From Hydractinia symbiolongicarpus (Eukaryota > Cnidaria > Hydrozoa > Anthoathecata > Hydractiniidae), in NCBI RefSeq assembly GCF_029227915.1, contig NC_079886.1, forward strand, positions 12,609,501 to 12,673,500: a stretch of 64,000 bases of DNA, written 5' to 3'. The notes beneath the pieces are model-generated. The model worked only from the letters and a program-made list of their open reading frames with translations. It did not search any database and had not been told where the DNA came from. The translations under genes were made by a program, and so were the position numbers. Shown one piece after another: positions 50,358 to 63,304 of the stretch (position 1 is its first letter; every line of letters begins with the position of its first letter).

Positions 50358-51984
50358 CTGATTGCACTACAACGTTCCAAGAGGTTTTCCTCAGCGCTGT
50401 GGCCTTAGAACTCTCTTAACTATGTGCACAGTCCTATAAAGGCCGTAATATGGCCTTTTGCAGTCTAATAAAGGCTTCACACGTAAATCACGTGGTTTCA
50501 CCTGCCTGCGCAGGTTACCATTGACTAGTCCTTCCAGTCTCAATGCGCTACAACGTCCAAAGTCGTTTTCATTAGCGCTGTTGCCTTACAACACTCCTAA
50601 CTACGTGCACAGTCCAATAAAGGGTGTATAGCCATTTGCAGTCTAATAAAGGCCTCACACGTAAATCACGTGGTTTCACCTGCCTGCGCAGGTTACCATT
50701 GGACTAGTCCTTCCAGTCTCAATGCGCTACAACGTCCCAAGTCGTTTTCATTAGCGCTGTTGCCTTACAACACTCTTAACTACGTGCACAGTCCAATAAA
50801 GGGTGTATAGCCATTTGCAGTCTAATAAAGGCCTCACACGTAAATCACGTGGTTTCACCTGCCTGCGCAGGTTACCATTGGACTAGTCCTTCCAGTCTCA
50901 ATGCGCTACAACGTCCCAAGTTGTTTTCATTAGCGCCGTTGCGTTACAACACTCTTAACTACGTGCACAGTCCTAGGCTGTAATATGGCCTTTTGCAGTC
51001 TAATAAAGGCCTTGCACGTAAATCACGTGGTTTCACCTGCCTGCGCAAGTTACCATTGGACTATTCCTGCCCGTCTCAATGCACTACAACGTTCCAAGTG
51101 GTTTTCCTCAGCGCTGTGGCCTTACAACACTCTTAACTACGTGCACAGTCCTATAAAGGCTGTAATATGGCCTTTTGCAGTCTAACAAAAGCCTCACACG
51201 TAAATCTCGTGGTTCCATCTGCCTGCGCAGGTTACCATTGGACTGTTTCTTCTAGTCTCGATGCACTACAACGTTCCAAGTGGTTTTCTTTAGCGCCATG
51301 GCCTTAGAACACTCTTAACTACGTCCACAGTCCTATAAAGACCGTAATATACCTTTTTGCAATCCAATAAAGGCCGCACACGTAAATCACGCGGTTTCAG
51401 CTGCCTGCACTGGTTACCATTGGACTTGTCGTTCCAGTCTCAATGCGCTATCACGTCCCAAGTCGTTTTCATTAGCGCCGTTGCCTTACAACACTCTTAA
51501 CTACGTGCACAGTCCTATAAAGTCTGTAATATGGCCTTTTGCAGTCTAATAAAGGCTTCACACGTAAATCACGTGGTTTCACTTGCCTGCGCAGGTTACC
51601 ATTGGACTATTCCTTCCAGTCTCAATGCACTACAACGTTCCAAGTGGTTTTCCTCAGCGCTGTGGCCTTACAACACTCTTAACTACGTGCACAGTCCTAT
51701 AAAGGCTGCAATATAGCCTTTTGCAGTCTAATAAAAACCTGGCACGTCAATCACGCGTTTTCACCTGTCTGCGCAGGTTACCATTGGACTATTCCTTCCA
51801 GTCTCATTGCACTACAACGTTCCAAGTGGTTTTCCTCAGCGCTGTGGCCTTAGAACACTCTTAACAACGTGCACAGTCATATAAAGGTTGTAATATGGGT
51901 TTTTGCAGTCTAATAAAAGCCTCACACGTAAATCACGTGGTTCCATCTGCTTGCGCAGGTTACCATTGGACTATTCCTTCCAGT
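50358..51984. repeat. 1627-bp tandem duplication, copy 2
   Basis: This is the partner of 48731-50357. The junction monomer at about 50.34-50.37 kb reads CAGTCTGATTGC, between CAGTCTC of its left parent and CAGTCGGATTGC at 48727, so the crossover sits within a few bases of 50358. Confidence 0.93.
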
Positions 51985-52584
51985 CTCAATGCAGTACAAC
52001 GTTCCAAGTCGTTTTCATTAGCGCCGCTGCCTTACAACACTCTTAACTACGTGCACAGTCCTATAAAGGCTGCAATATAGCCTTTTGCAGTCTAATAAAA
52101 ACCTCGCACGTCAATCACGCGGTTTCACCTGTCTGCGCAGGATACCATTGGACTATTCCTTCCAGTCTCATTGCACTACAACGTTCCAAGTGGTTTTCCT
52201 CAGCGCTGTGGCCTTAGAACTCTCTTAACTATGTGCACAGTCCTATAAAGGCCGTAATATTGCTTTTTGCAGTCTAATAAAGGCTTCACACGTAAATCAC
52301 GTGGTTTCACCTGCCTGCACAGGTTACCATTGGACTGTTCCTTCTAGTCTCAATGCACTACAACGTTTCAAGTGGTTTTCCTCAGCGCTGTGGCCTTAGA
52401 ACTCTCTTAACTATGTGCACAGTCCTATAAAGGCCGTAATATGGCTTTTTGCAGTCTAATAAAGGCTTCACACGTAAATCACGTGGTTTCACCTGCCTGC
52501 GCAGGTTACCATTGGACTAGCCGTTCCAGTCTCAATGCGCTCTAACGTCCCAAGTCGTTTTCATTAGCGCCGTTGCCTTAGAAC
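51985..52584. repeat. Satellite monomers between duplications
   Basis: About three monomers matching the 24.9-25.3 kb order, with private changes AATATTGCTTTTTG (about 52257) and AACGTTTCAAG (about 52363). No other content. Confidence 0.85.
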
Positions 52585-53126
52585 ACTCTTAACTACGTGC
52601 ACAGTCATATAAAGGCTGCAATATGGCCTTTTGCAGTCTAATACAGGCTTCACACGTAAATCACGTGGTTTCACCTGCTTGTGCAGGTTACCATCGACTA
52701 GTCCTTTCAGTCTCAATGCGCTGCAACGTCCAAAGTCGTTTTCATTAGCGCTGTTGCCTTACAACACTCCTAACTACGTGCACAGTCCAATAAAGGGTGT
52801 ATAGCCATTTGCAGTCTAATATAGGCCTCACACGTAAATCACGTGGTTTCACCTGCCTGCGCAGGTTACCATTGGACTAGTCCTTCCAGTCTCAATGCGC
52901 TACAACGTCCCAAGTCGTTTTCATTAGCGCCGTTGCCTTACAACACTCTTAACTACGTGCACAGTCCTATAAAGACCGTAATATACCTTTTTGCAGTCCA
53001 ATAAAGTCCGCACACGTAAATCACGTGGTTCCATCTGCCTGCGCAGGTTACCATTGGACAATTCCTGCCAGTTTCAATGCACTACAACGTTCCAAGTGGT
53101 TTTCCTCAGCGCTGTGGCCTTACAAC
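52585..53126. repeat. 542-bp (3-monomer) tandem duplication, copy 1
   Basis: CTAATACAGGCTTC and CCTGCTTGTGCAGG near 52.64-52.69 kb, and GGACAATTCCTGCCAGTTTC at about 53056, all recur 542 bp later. The offset is 3 x 182 less 4. Confidence 0.93.
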
Positions 53127-53668
53127 ACTCTTAACTACGTGCACAGTCATATAAAGGCTGCAATATGGCCTTTTGCAGTCTAATACAGGCTTCACACGTA
53201 AATCACGTGGTTTCACCTGCTTGTGCAGGTTACCATCGACTAGTCCTTTCAGTCTCAATGCGCTGCAACGTCCAAAGTCGTTTTCATTAGCGCTGTTGCC
53301 TTACAACACTCCTAACTACGTGCACAGTCCAATAAAGGGTGTATAGCCATTTGCAGTCTAATATAGGCCTCACACGTAAATCACGTGGTTTCACCTGCCT
53401 GCGCAGGTTACCATTGGACTAGTCCTTCCAGTCTCAATGCGCTACAACGTCCCAAGTCGTTTTCATTAGCGCCGTTGCCTTACAACACTCTTAACTACGT
53501 GCACAGTCCTATAAAGACCGTAATATACCTTTTTGCAGTCCAATAAAGTCCGCACACGTAAATCACGTGGTTCCATCTGCCTGCGCAGGTTACCATTGGA
53601 CAATTCCTGCCAGTTTCAATGCACTACAACGTTCCAAGTGGTTTTCCTCAGCGCTGTGGCCTTACAAC
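53127..53668. repeat. 542-bp tandem duplication, copy 2
   Basis: This is the direct partner of 52585-53126. After about 53675 the sequence turns into AACAACGTGCACAGTCATAT, whereas copy 1 had AACTACG. Confidence 0.93.
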
Positions 53669-54282
53669 ACTCTTAACAACGTGCACAGTCATATAAAGGT
53701 TGTAATATGGCTTTTTGCAGTCTAATAAAAGCCTCACACGTAAATCACGTGGTTCCATTTGCTTGCGCAGGTTACCATTGGACTATTCCTTCCAGTCTCA
53801 ATGCACTACAACGTCCCAAGTCGTTTTCAATAGCGCCGTTGCCTTACAACACTCTTAACTACGTGCACAGTCCTATAAAGACCGAATATACCTTTTTGCA
53901 GTCCAATAAAGTCCGCACACGTAAATCACGTGGTTCCATCTGCCTGCGCAGGTTACCATTGGACTGTTCCTTCTAGTCTCGATGCACTACAACGTTCCAA
54001 GTGGTTTTCTTTAGCGCCATGGCCTTAGAACACTCTTAACTACGTGCACAGTCCTATAAAGACCGTAATATACCTTTTTGCAGTCCAATAAAGGCCGCAC
54101 ACGTATATCACGCGGTTTCAGCTGCCTGCACTGGTTACCATTGGACTTGTCGTTCCAGTCTTAATGCGCTATCACGTCCCAAGTCGTTTTCATTAGCGCC
54201 GCTGCCTTACAACACTCTTAACTACGTGCACAGTCCTATAAAGGCTGCAATATGGTCTTTTGCAGTCTAATAAAAACTTCGC

Positions 54283-55427
54283 ACATCAATCACGCGGTTT
54301 CACCTGTCTGCGCAGGTTACCATTGGACTAGTCCTTCCATTCTCAATGCGCTACAACGTATCAAGTCGTTTTTATTAGCGCCGCTGCCTTACAACACTCT
54401 GAACTGCGTGCACAGTCCTATAAAGGCTGTAATATGGCCTTTTGCAGTCTAATAAAGGCCTTGCACGTAAATCACGTGGTTTCACCTGCCTGCGCAGGTT
54501 ACCATTGGACTATTCCTTCCAGTCTCAATGCACTACAACGTTCCAAGTGGTTTTCCTCAGCGCTGTGGCCTTAGAACTCTCTTAACTATGTGCACAGTCC
54601 AATAAAGGCCGTAATATGGCCTTTTGCAGTCTAATAAAGGCTTCACACGTAAATCACGTGGTTTCACCTGCCTGCGCAGGTTACCATTGACTAGTCCTTT
54701 CAGTCTCAATGCGCTACTACGTCCCAAGTCGTTTTCATTAGCGCTGTTGCCTTAGAACACTCTTAACAACGTGCACAGTCATATAAAGGTTGTAATATGA
54801 CTTTTTGCAGTCTAATAAAAGCCTTACACGTAAATCGCGTGGTTCCATCTGCCTGCGCAGGTTACCATTGGACTATTCCTTCCAGTCTCATTGCACTACA
54901 ACGTTTCAAGAGGTTTTCCTCAGCGCTGTGGCCTTAGAACTCTCTTAACTGTGTGCACAGTCCTATAAAGGCCGTATTATGGCCTTTTGCAGTCTAATAA
55001 AGGCTTCACACGTAAATCACGCGGTTTCACCTGTCTGCGCAGGTTACCATTGGACTAGTCCTTCCATTCTCAATGCGCTACAACGTATCAAGTCGTTTTT
55101 ATTAGCGCCGCTGCCTTACAACACTCTGAACTGCGTGCACAGTCCTATAAAGGCTGTAATATGGCCTTTTGCATTCTAATAAAGGCCTTGCACGTAAATC
55201 ACGTGGTTTCACCTGCCTGCGCAGGTTACCATTGGACTATTCCTTCCAGTCTCAATGCACTACAACGTTCCAAGTGGTTTTCCTCAGCGCTGTGGCCTTA
55301 GAACTCTCTTAACTATGTGCACAGTCCAATAAAGGCCGTAATATGGCCTTTTGCAGTCTAATAAAGGCTTCACACGTAAATCACGTGGTTTCACCTGCCT
55401 GCGCAGGTTACCATTGACTAGTCCTTC
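54283..55427. repeat. 727-bp (4-monomer) step duplication
   Basis: Positions 54283-54700 match 55010-55427 at an offset of 727 bp. Both copies carry AACGTATCAAGTCG and ACTCTGAACTGCGTG, marks otherwise rare in the window; ACTCTGAACTGCG returns at about 63830. The monomer starting 54979 is a hybrid of GGCTTCACACG and the CATTCTC type. Confidence 0.88.
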
Positions 55428-58094
55428 CAGTCTCAATGCGCTACAACGTCCAAAGTCGTTTTCATTAGCGCTGTTGCCTTACAACACTCCTAACTACGTG
55501 CACAGTCCAATAAAGGGTGTATAGCCATTTGCAGTCTAATAAAGGCCTCACACGTAAATCACGTGGTTTCACCTGCCTGCGCAGGTTACCATTGGACTAG
55601 ACCTTCCAGTCTCAATGCGCTACAACGTCCCAAGTCGTTTTTATTAGCGCTGTTGCCTTACAACACTCTTAACTACGTGCACAGTCCAATAAAGGGTGTA
55701 TAGCCATTTGCAGTCTAATAAAGGCCTCACACGTAAATCACGTGGTTTCATCTGCCTGCGCAGGTTACGATTGGACTATTCCTGCCAGTCTCAATGCACT
55801 ACAACGTTCCAAGTGGTTTTACTCAGCGCTGAGGCCTTACAACACTTTTAACTACGTGCACAGTCCTATAAAGGCTGTAATATGGCCTTTTGCAGTCTAA
55901 TAAAAGCCTCACACGTAAATCGCGTGGTCCCATCTGCCTGCGCAGGTTACCATTGGACTATTCCTTCCAGTGTCATTGCACTACAACGTTCCAAGTGGTT
56001 TTCCTCAGCGCTGTCGCCTTAGAACTCTCTTAACTATGTGCACAGTCCAATAAAGGCCGTAATATGGCCTTTTGCAGTCTAATAAAGGCTTCACACGTAA
56101 ATCACGTGGTTTCACCTGCATGCGCAGGTTACCATTGACTAGTCCTTCCAGTCTCAATGCGCTACAACGTCCCAAGTCGTTTTCATTAGCGCTGTTGCCT
56201 TAGAACACTCTTAACAACGTGCACAGTCATATAAAGGTTGTAATATGGCTTTTTGCAGTCTAATAAAAGCCTCACACGTAAATCACGTGGTTCCATCTGC
56301 CTGCGCAGGTTACCATTGGACTATTCCTTCCAGTCTCAATGCACTACAACGTTCCAAGTGGTTTTCCTCAGCGCTGTGGCCTTAGAACTCTCTTAACTAT
56401 GTGCACAGTCCTATAAAGGCTGTAATATGGCTTTTTGCAGTCTAATAAAGGCTTCACACGTAAATCACGTGGTTTCACCTGCCTGCGCAGGTTACCATTG
56501 GACTAGTCCTTCCAGTCTTAATGCGCTACAACGTCCCAAGTCGTTTTCATTAGCGCTGTTGCCTTACAACACTCTTAACTACGGGCACAGTCCAATAAAG
56601 GGTGTATAGCCATTTGCAGTCTAATAAAGGCCTCACACGTAAATCACGTGGTTTCACCTGCCTGCGCAGGTTACCATTGGACTAGTCCTTCCAGTCTCAA
56701 TGTGCTACAACGTCCCAAGTCGTTTTTATTAGCGCTGTCGCCTTACAACAATCTTAACTACGTGCACAGTCCAATAAAGGGTGTATAGCCATTTGCAGTC
56801 TAATAAAGGCCTCACACGTAAATCGCGTGGTTTCACCTGCCTGCGCAGGTTACCATTGGACTAGTCCTTCCAGTCTCAATGCGCTACAACGTCCCAAGTC
56901 GTTTTCATTAGCGCCGTTGCCTTACAACACTCTTAACTGCGTGCACAGTCCTATAAAGACCAAATATACCTTTTTGCAGTCCAATAAAGTCCGCACACGT
57001 AAATCACGTGGTTCCATCTGCCTGCGCAGGTTACCATTGGACTATTCCTGCCAGTCTCAATGCACTACAACGTCCAAAGTCGTTTTCATTAGCGCAATTG
57101 CCTTAAAACACTCTTAACTACGTGCACAGTCTTATAAAGACCGTAATAGACCTTTTTGCAGTCCAATAAAGGCCGCACACGTAAATCACGCGGTTTCAGC
57201 TGCCTGCACTGGTTACCATTGGACTTGTCGTTCCAGTCTCAATGCGCTATCACGTCCCAAGTCGTTTTCATTAGCGCCGCTGCCTTACAACACTCTTAAC
57301 TACGTGCACAGTCCTATAAAGGCTGCAATATAGCCTTTTGCAGTCTAATAAAAACTTCGCACATCAATCACGCGGTTTCACCTGTCTGCGCAGGTTACCA
57401 TTGGACTAGTCCTTCCATTCTCAATACGCTGCAACGTCCCAAGTCGTGTTTATTAGCGCCGCTGCCTTACAACACTCTTAACTGCGTGCACAGTCCTATA
57501 AAGGCTGTAATATGGCCTTTTGCAGTCTAATAAAGGCCTCACACGTAAATCACGTGGTTTCACCTGCCTGCGCAGGTTACCATTGGACTATTCCTTCCAG
57601 TCTCATTGCACTACAACGTTCCAAGAGGTTTTCCTCAGCGCTGTGGCCTTAGAACTCTCTTAACTATGTGCACAGTCCTATAAAGGCCGTAATATGGCCT
57701 TTTGCAGTCTAATAAAGGCCTCACACGTAAATCACGTGGTTTCACCTGCCTGCGCAGGTTACCATTGGACTAGTCCTTCCAGTCTCAATGCGCTACAACG
57801 TCCCAAGTCGTTTTCATTAGCGCCGTTGCCTTACAACACTCTTAACTACGTGCACAGTCCTATAAAGACCGAATATACCTTTTTGCAGTCCAATAAAGTC
57901 CGCACACGTAAATCACGTGGTTCCATCTGCCTGCGCAGGTTACCATTGGACTATTCCTGCCAGTCTCAATGCACTACAACGTCCAAAGTCGTTTTCATTA
58001 GCGCCATTGCCTTAAAACACGCTTAACTACGTGCACAGTCCTATAAAGGCTGTAATATGGGCTTTTGCAGTCTAACAAAAGCCTCACACGTAAA
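55428..58094. repeat. Mosaic satellite block rich in short monomers
   Basis: About fifteen monomers, several of the GGGTGTATAGCC class (55515, 55697, 56600, 56780). Private changes include CAGCGCTGAGG (about 55825), AACTACGGGCAC (about 56577) and CAATACGCTGC (about 57422). The monomers at 57694-58026 resemble 23772-24104. No gene is present. Confidence 0.85.
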
Positions 58095-60232
58095 TCTCGT
58101 GGTTCCATCTGCCTGCGCAGGTTACCATTGGACTTGTCGTTCCAGTCTCAATGCGCTATCACGTCCCAAGTCGTTTTCATTAGCGCCATGGCCTTAGAAC
58201 ACTCTTAACTACGTGCACAGTCCTATAAAGACCGTAATATACCTTTTTGCATTCCAATAAAAGCCGCACACGTAAATCACGCGGTTTCAGTTGCCTGCAC
58301 TGGTTACCATTGGACTTGTCGTTCCAGTCTCAATGCGCTATCACGTCCCAAGTCGTTTTCATTAGCGCCGCTGCCTTACAACACTCTTAACTACGTGCAC
58401 AGTCCTATAAAGGCTGCAATATGGCCTTTTGCAGTCTAATAAAAACTTCGCACATCAATCACGCGGTTTCACCTGTCTGCGCAGGTTACCATTGGACTAG
58501 TCCTTCCATTCTCAATGCGCTACAACGTCCCAAGTCGTGTTTATTAGCGCCGCTGCCTTACAACACTCTTAACTGCGTGCACAGTCCTATAAAGGCTGTA
58601 ATATGGCCTTTTGCAGTCTAATAAAGGCCTTGCACGTAAATCACGTGGTTTCACCTGCCTGCGCAAGTTACCATTGGATTCCTTCCAGTCACAATGCACT
58701 ACAACGTTCCAAGTGGTTTTCCTCAACGCTGTGGCCTTAGAACTCTCTTAACTATGTGCACAGTCCAATAAAGGCCGTAATATGGCCTTTTGCAGTCTAA
58801 TAAAGGCTTCACACGTAAATCACGTGGTTTCACCTGCCTGCGCAGGTTACCATTGACTAGTCCTTCCAGTCTCAATGCGCTACAACGTCCCAAGTCGTTT
58901 TTATTAGCGCTGTTGCCCTAGAACACTCTTAACAACGTGCACAGTCATATAAAGGTTGTAATATGGCTTTTTGCAGTCTAATAAAAGCCTTACACGTAAA
59001 TCGCGTGGTTCCATCTGCTTGCGCAGGTTACCATTGGACTATTCCTTCCAGTCTCATTGCACTACAACGTTCCAAGAGGTTTTCCTCAGCGCTGTGGCCT
59101 TAGAACTCTCTTAACTATGTGCACAGTCCTATAAAGGCCGTAATATGGCCTTTTGCAGTCTAATAAAGGCTTCACACGTAAATCACGTGGTTTCACCTGC
59201 CTGCGCAGGTTACCATTGACTAGTCCTTCCAGTCTCAATGCTCTACAACGTCCAAAGTCGTTTTCATTAGCGCTGTTGCCTTACAACACTCCTAACTACG
59301 TGCACAGTCCAATAAAGGGTGGATAGCCATTTGCAGTCTAATAAAGGCCTCACACGTAAATCACGTCGTTTCACCTGCCTGCGCAGGTTACCATTGGACT
59401 AGTCCTTCCAGTCTCAATGCACTATAACGTTCCAAGTGGTTTTCCTCAGCGCTGTGGCCTTACAACACTCTTAACTACGTGCACAGTCCTATAAAGGCTG
59501 CAATATAGCCTTTTGCAGTCTAATAAAAACCTGGCACGTCAATCACGCGTTTTCACCTGTCTGCGCAGGTTACCATTGGACTATTCCTTCCAGTCTCATT
59601 GCACTACAACGTTCCAAGTGGTTTTCCTCAGCGCTGTGGCCTTAGAACACTCTTAACAACGTGCACAGTCATATAAAGGTTGTAATATGGGTTTTTGCAG
59701 TCTAATAAAAGCCTCACACGTAAATCACGTGGTTCCATCTGCTTGCGCAGGTTACCATTGGACTATTCCTTCCAGTCTCAATGCACTACAACGTTCCAAG
59801 TCGTTTTCATTAGCGCCGCTGCCTTACAACACTCTTAACTACGTGCACAGTCCTATAAAGGCTGCAATATAGCCTTTTGCAGTCTAATAAAAACCTCGCA
59901 CGTCAATCACGCGGTTTCACCTGTCTGCGCAGGATACCATTGGACTATTCCTTCCAGTCTCATTGCACTACAACGTTCCAAGTGGTTTTCCTCAACGCTG
60001 TGGCCTTAGAACTCTCTTAACTATGTGCACAGTCCTATAAAGGCCGTAATATTGCTTTTTGCAGTCTAATAAAGGCTTCACACGTAAATCACGTGGTTTC
60101 ACCTGCCTGCGCAGGTTACCATTGACTAGTCCTTTCAGTCTCAATGCGCTACTACGTCCCAAGTCGTTTTTATTAGCGCTGTTGCCTTAGAACACTCTTA
60201 ACAACGTGCACAGTCATATAAAGGTTGTAATA
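58095..60232. repeat. ~2.2-kb duplication, copy 1 (with one extra monomer)
   Basis: This matches 60453-62410, first at an offset of 2358 bp and, after about 58.6 kb, at 2178 bp. The 180-bp change means this copy holds one more monomer, the ACATCAATCACGCGG type at 58421. Shared marks are TTGCATTCCAATAAAAGCC (about 58247/60605), CAGTCACAATGC and ATCACGTCGTTTC. A 3-bp loss (CCATTGGATTCC, about 58671) is private to this copy. Confidence 0.92.
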
Positions 60233-60452
60233 TACCTTTTTGCAGTCGAATAAAGTCCGCACACGTAAATCACGTGGTTCCATCTGCCTGCGCAGGTTAC
60301 CATTGGACTATTCCTGCCAGTCTCAATGCACTACAACGTTCCAAGTGGTTTTCCTCAGCGCTGTGGCCTTACAACACTCTTAACAACGTGCACAGTCATA
60401 TAAAGGTTGTAATATGGCTTTTTGCAGTCTAATAAAAGCCTCACACGTAAAT
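60233..60452. repeat. Linker monomer between the ~2.2-kb copies
   Basis: A monomer with GCAGTCGAATAAAG and GGTTCCATCTGCC separates the two copies. The same CAGTCGAATAAAG variant reappears at about 62963, again after TTGTAATATACC, so this linker was also copied. Confidence 0.85.
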
Positions 60453-62410
60453 CACGTGGTTCCATCTGCCTGCGCAGGTTACCATTGGACTTGTCGTTCC
60501 AGTCTCAATGCGCTATCACGTCCCAAGTCGTTTTCATTAGCGCCATGGCCTTAGAACACTCTTAACTACGTGCACAGTCCTATAAAGACCGTAATATACC
60601 TTTTTGCATTCCAATAAAAGCCGCACACGTAAATCACGCGGTTTCAGTTGCCTGCACTGGTTACCATTGGACTTGTCGTTCCAGTCTCAATGCGCTATCA
60701 CGTCCCAAGTCGTTTTCATTAGCGCCGCTGCCTTACAACACTCTTAACTACGTGCACAGTCCTATAAAGGCTGCAATATGGCCTTTTGCAGTCTAATAAA
60801 GGCCTTGCACGTAAATCACGTGGTTTCACCTGCCTGCGCAAGTTACCATTGGACTATTCCTTCCAGTCACAATGCACTACAACGTTCCAAGTGGTTTTCC
60901 TCAACGCTGTGGCCTTAGAACTCTCTTAACTATGTGCACAGTCCAATAAAGGCCGTAATATGGCCTTTTGCAGTCTAATAAAGGCTTCACACGTAAATCA
61001 CGTGGTTTCACCTGCCTGCGCAGGTTACCATTGACTAGTCCTTCCAGTCTCAATGCGCTACAACGTCCCAAGTCGTTTTTATTAGCGCTGTTGCCCTAGA
61101 ACACTTTTAACAACGTGCACAGTCATATAAAGGTTGTAATATGGCTTTTTGCAGTCTAATAAAAGCCTTACACGTAAATCGCGTGGTTCCATCTGCTTGC
61201 GCAGGTTACCATTGGACTATTCCTTCCAGTCTCATTGCACTACAACGTTCCAAGAGGTTTTCCTCAGCGCTGTGGCCTTAGAACTCTCTTAACTATGTGC
61301 ACAGTCCTATAAAGGCCGTAATATGGCCTTTTGCAGTCTAATAAAGGCTTCACACGTAAATCACGTGGTTTCACCTGCCTGCGCAGGTTACCATTGACTA
61401 GTCCTTCCAGTCTCAATGCGCTACAACGTCCAAAGTCGTTTTCATTAGCGCTGTTGCCTTACAACACTCCTAACTACGTGCACAGTCCAATAAAGGGGGG
61501 ATAGCCATTTGCAGTCTAATAAAGGCCTCACACGTAAATCACGTCGTTTCACCTGCCTGCGCAGGTTACCATTGGACTAGTCCTTCCAGTCTCAATGCAC
61601 TATAACGTTCCAAGTGGTTTTCCTCAGCGCTGTGGCCTTACAACACTCTTAACTACGTGCACAGTCCTATAAAGGCTGCAATATAGCCTTTTGCAGTCTA
61701 ATAAAAACCTGGCACGTCAATCACGCGTTTTCACCTGTCTGCGCAGGTTACCATTGGACTATTCCTTCCAGTCTCATTGCACTACAACGTTCCAAGTGGT
61801 TTTCCTCAGCGCTGTGGCCTTAGAACACTCTTAACAACGTGCACAGTCATATAAAGGTTGTAATATGGGTTTTTGCAGTCTAATAAAAGCCTCACACGTA
61901 AATCACGTGGTTCCATCTGCTTGCGCAGGTTACCATTGGACTATTTCTTCCAGTCTCAATGCACTACAACGTTCCAAGTCGTTTTCATTAGCGCCGCTGC
62001 CTTACAACACTCTTAACTACGTGCACAGTCCTATAAAGGCTGCAATATAGCCTTTTGCAGTCTAATAAAAACCTCGCACGTCAATCACGCGGTTTCACCT
62101 GTCTGCGCAGGATACCATTGGACTATTCCTTCCAGTCTCATTGCACTACAACGTTCCAAGTGGTTTTCCTCAGCGCTGTGGCCTTAGAACTCTCTTAACT
62201 ATGTGCACAGTCCTATAAAGGCCGTAATATTGCTTTTTGCAGTCTAATAAAGGCTTCACACGTAAATCACGTGGTTTCACCTGCCTGCGCAGGTTACCAT
62301 TGACTAGTCCTTTCAGTCTCAATGCGCTACTACGTCCCAAGTCGTTTTTATTAGCGCTGTTGCCTTAGAACACTCTTAACAACGTGCACAGTCATATAAA
62401 GGTTGTAATA
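60453..62410. repeat. ~2.2-kb duplication, copy 2
   Basis: This is the partner of 58095-60232. The monomer at 60772 is a hybrid: its upstream part follows 58414 and it then reads AAAGGCCTTGCAC like 58620, consistent with loss of one whole monomer by homologous exchange. GGGTGGATAG of copy 1 (about 59317) reads GGGGGGATAG here (about 61495). Confidence 0.92.
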
Positions 62411-63240
62411 TGGCTTTTTGCAGTCTAATAAAAGCCTTACACGTAAATCGCGTGGTTCCATCTGCCTGCGCAGGTTACCATTGGACTGTTCCTTCTAGTT
62501 TCAATGCACTACAACGTTCCAAGTGGTTTTCCTCAGCGCTGTGGCCTTAGAACTCTCTTAACTATGTGCACAGTCCTATAAAGGCCGTAATATGGCTTTT
62601 TGCAGTCTAATAAAGGCTTCACACGTAAATCATGTGGTTTCACCTGCCTGCGCAGGTTACCATCGACTAGTCCTTTCAGTCTCAATGCGCTGCAACGTCC
62701 AAAGTCGTTTTCATTAGCGCTGTTGCCTTACAACACTCCTAACTACGTGCACAGTCCAATAAAGGGTGTATAGCCATTTGCAGTCTAATATAGGCCTCAC
62801 ACGTAAATCACGTGGTTTCACCTGCCTGCGCAGGTTACCATTGGACTAGTCCTTCCAGTCTCAATGCGCTACTACGTCCCAAGTCGTTTTTATTAGCGCT
62901 GTTGCCTTAGAACACTCTTAACAACGTGCACAGTCATATAAAGGTTGTAATATACCTTTTTGCAGTCGAATAAAGTCCGCACACGTAAATCACGTGGTTC
63001 CATCTGCCTGCGCAGGTTACCATTGGACTATTCCTGCCAGTCTCAATGCACTACAACGTTCCAAGTGGTTTTCCTCAGCGCTGTGGCCTTACAACACTCT
63101 TAACAACGTGCACAGTCATATAAAGACCGAATATACCTTTTTGCAGTCCAATAAAGTCCGCACACGTAAATCACGTGGTTCCATCTGCCTGCGCAGGTTA
63201 CCATTGGACTATTCCTGCCAGTCTCAATGCACTACAACGT

Positions 63241-63266
63241 CTTCAATAAACAACAACATAAACAAC
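63241..63266. other. 26-bp A/C-rich replacement inside a monomer
   Basis: Where related monomers read ACAACGTCCCAAGTCATTTTC, this one has ACAACGT, then 26 bp rich in A and C with AACAAC runs (63241-63266), then ATTTTCAATAGCGCC. It replaces eight bases (CCCAAGTC). It is the only clearly non-satellite sequence I found in 64 kb. The patch starts CTTCAATAA, similar to TTTTCAATAG just downstream, so templated filler from break repair is possible. Confidence 0.88.
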
Positions 63267-63290
63267 ATTTTCAATAGCGCCATTGCCTTA

Positions 63291-63304
63291 CAACACGTGC
63301 ACAG
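63291..63304. other. 10-bp deletion in the same monomer
   Basis: CAACACTCTTAACTACGTGC of other monomers reads CAACACGTGC here, losing ten bases and creating a new CACGTG directly in front of CACAG. Both unusual changes of the window's right end lie within 60 bp of each other. Confidence 0.88.

Noticed and set aside
58544-58726. Single minus-strand frame of 60 codons
   Set aside because: It is the complement of ordinary monomers, kept open by the 3-bp loss at about 58671. It has no counterpart in the duplicate copy at 60.8 kb.
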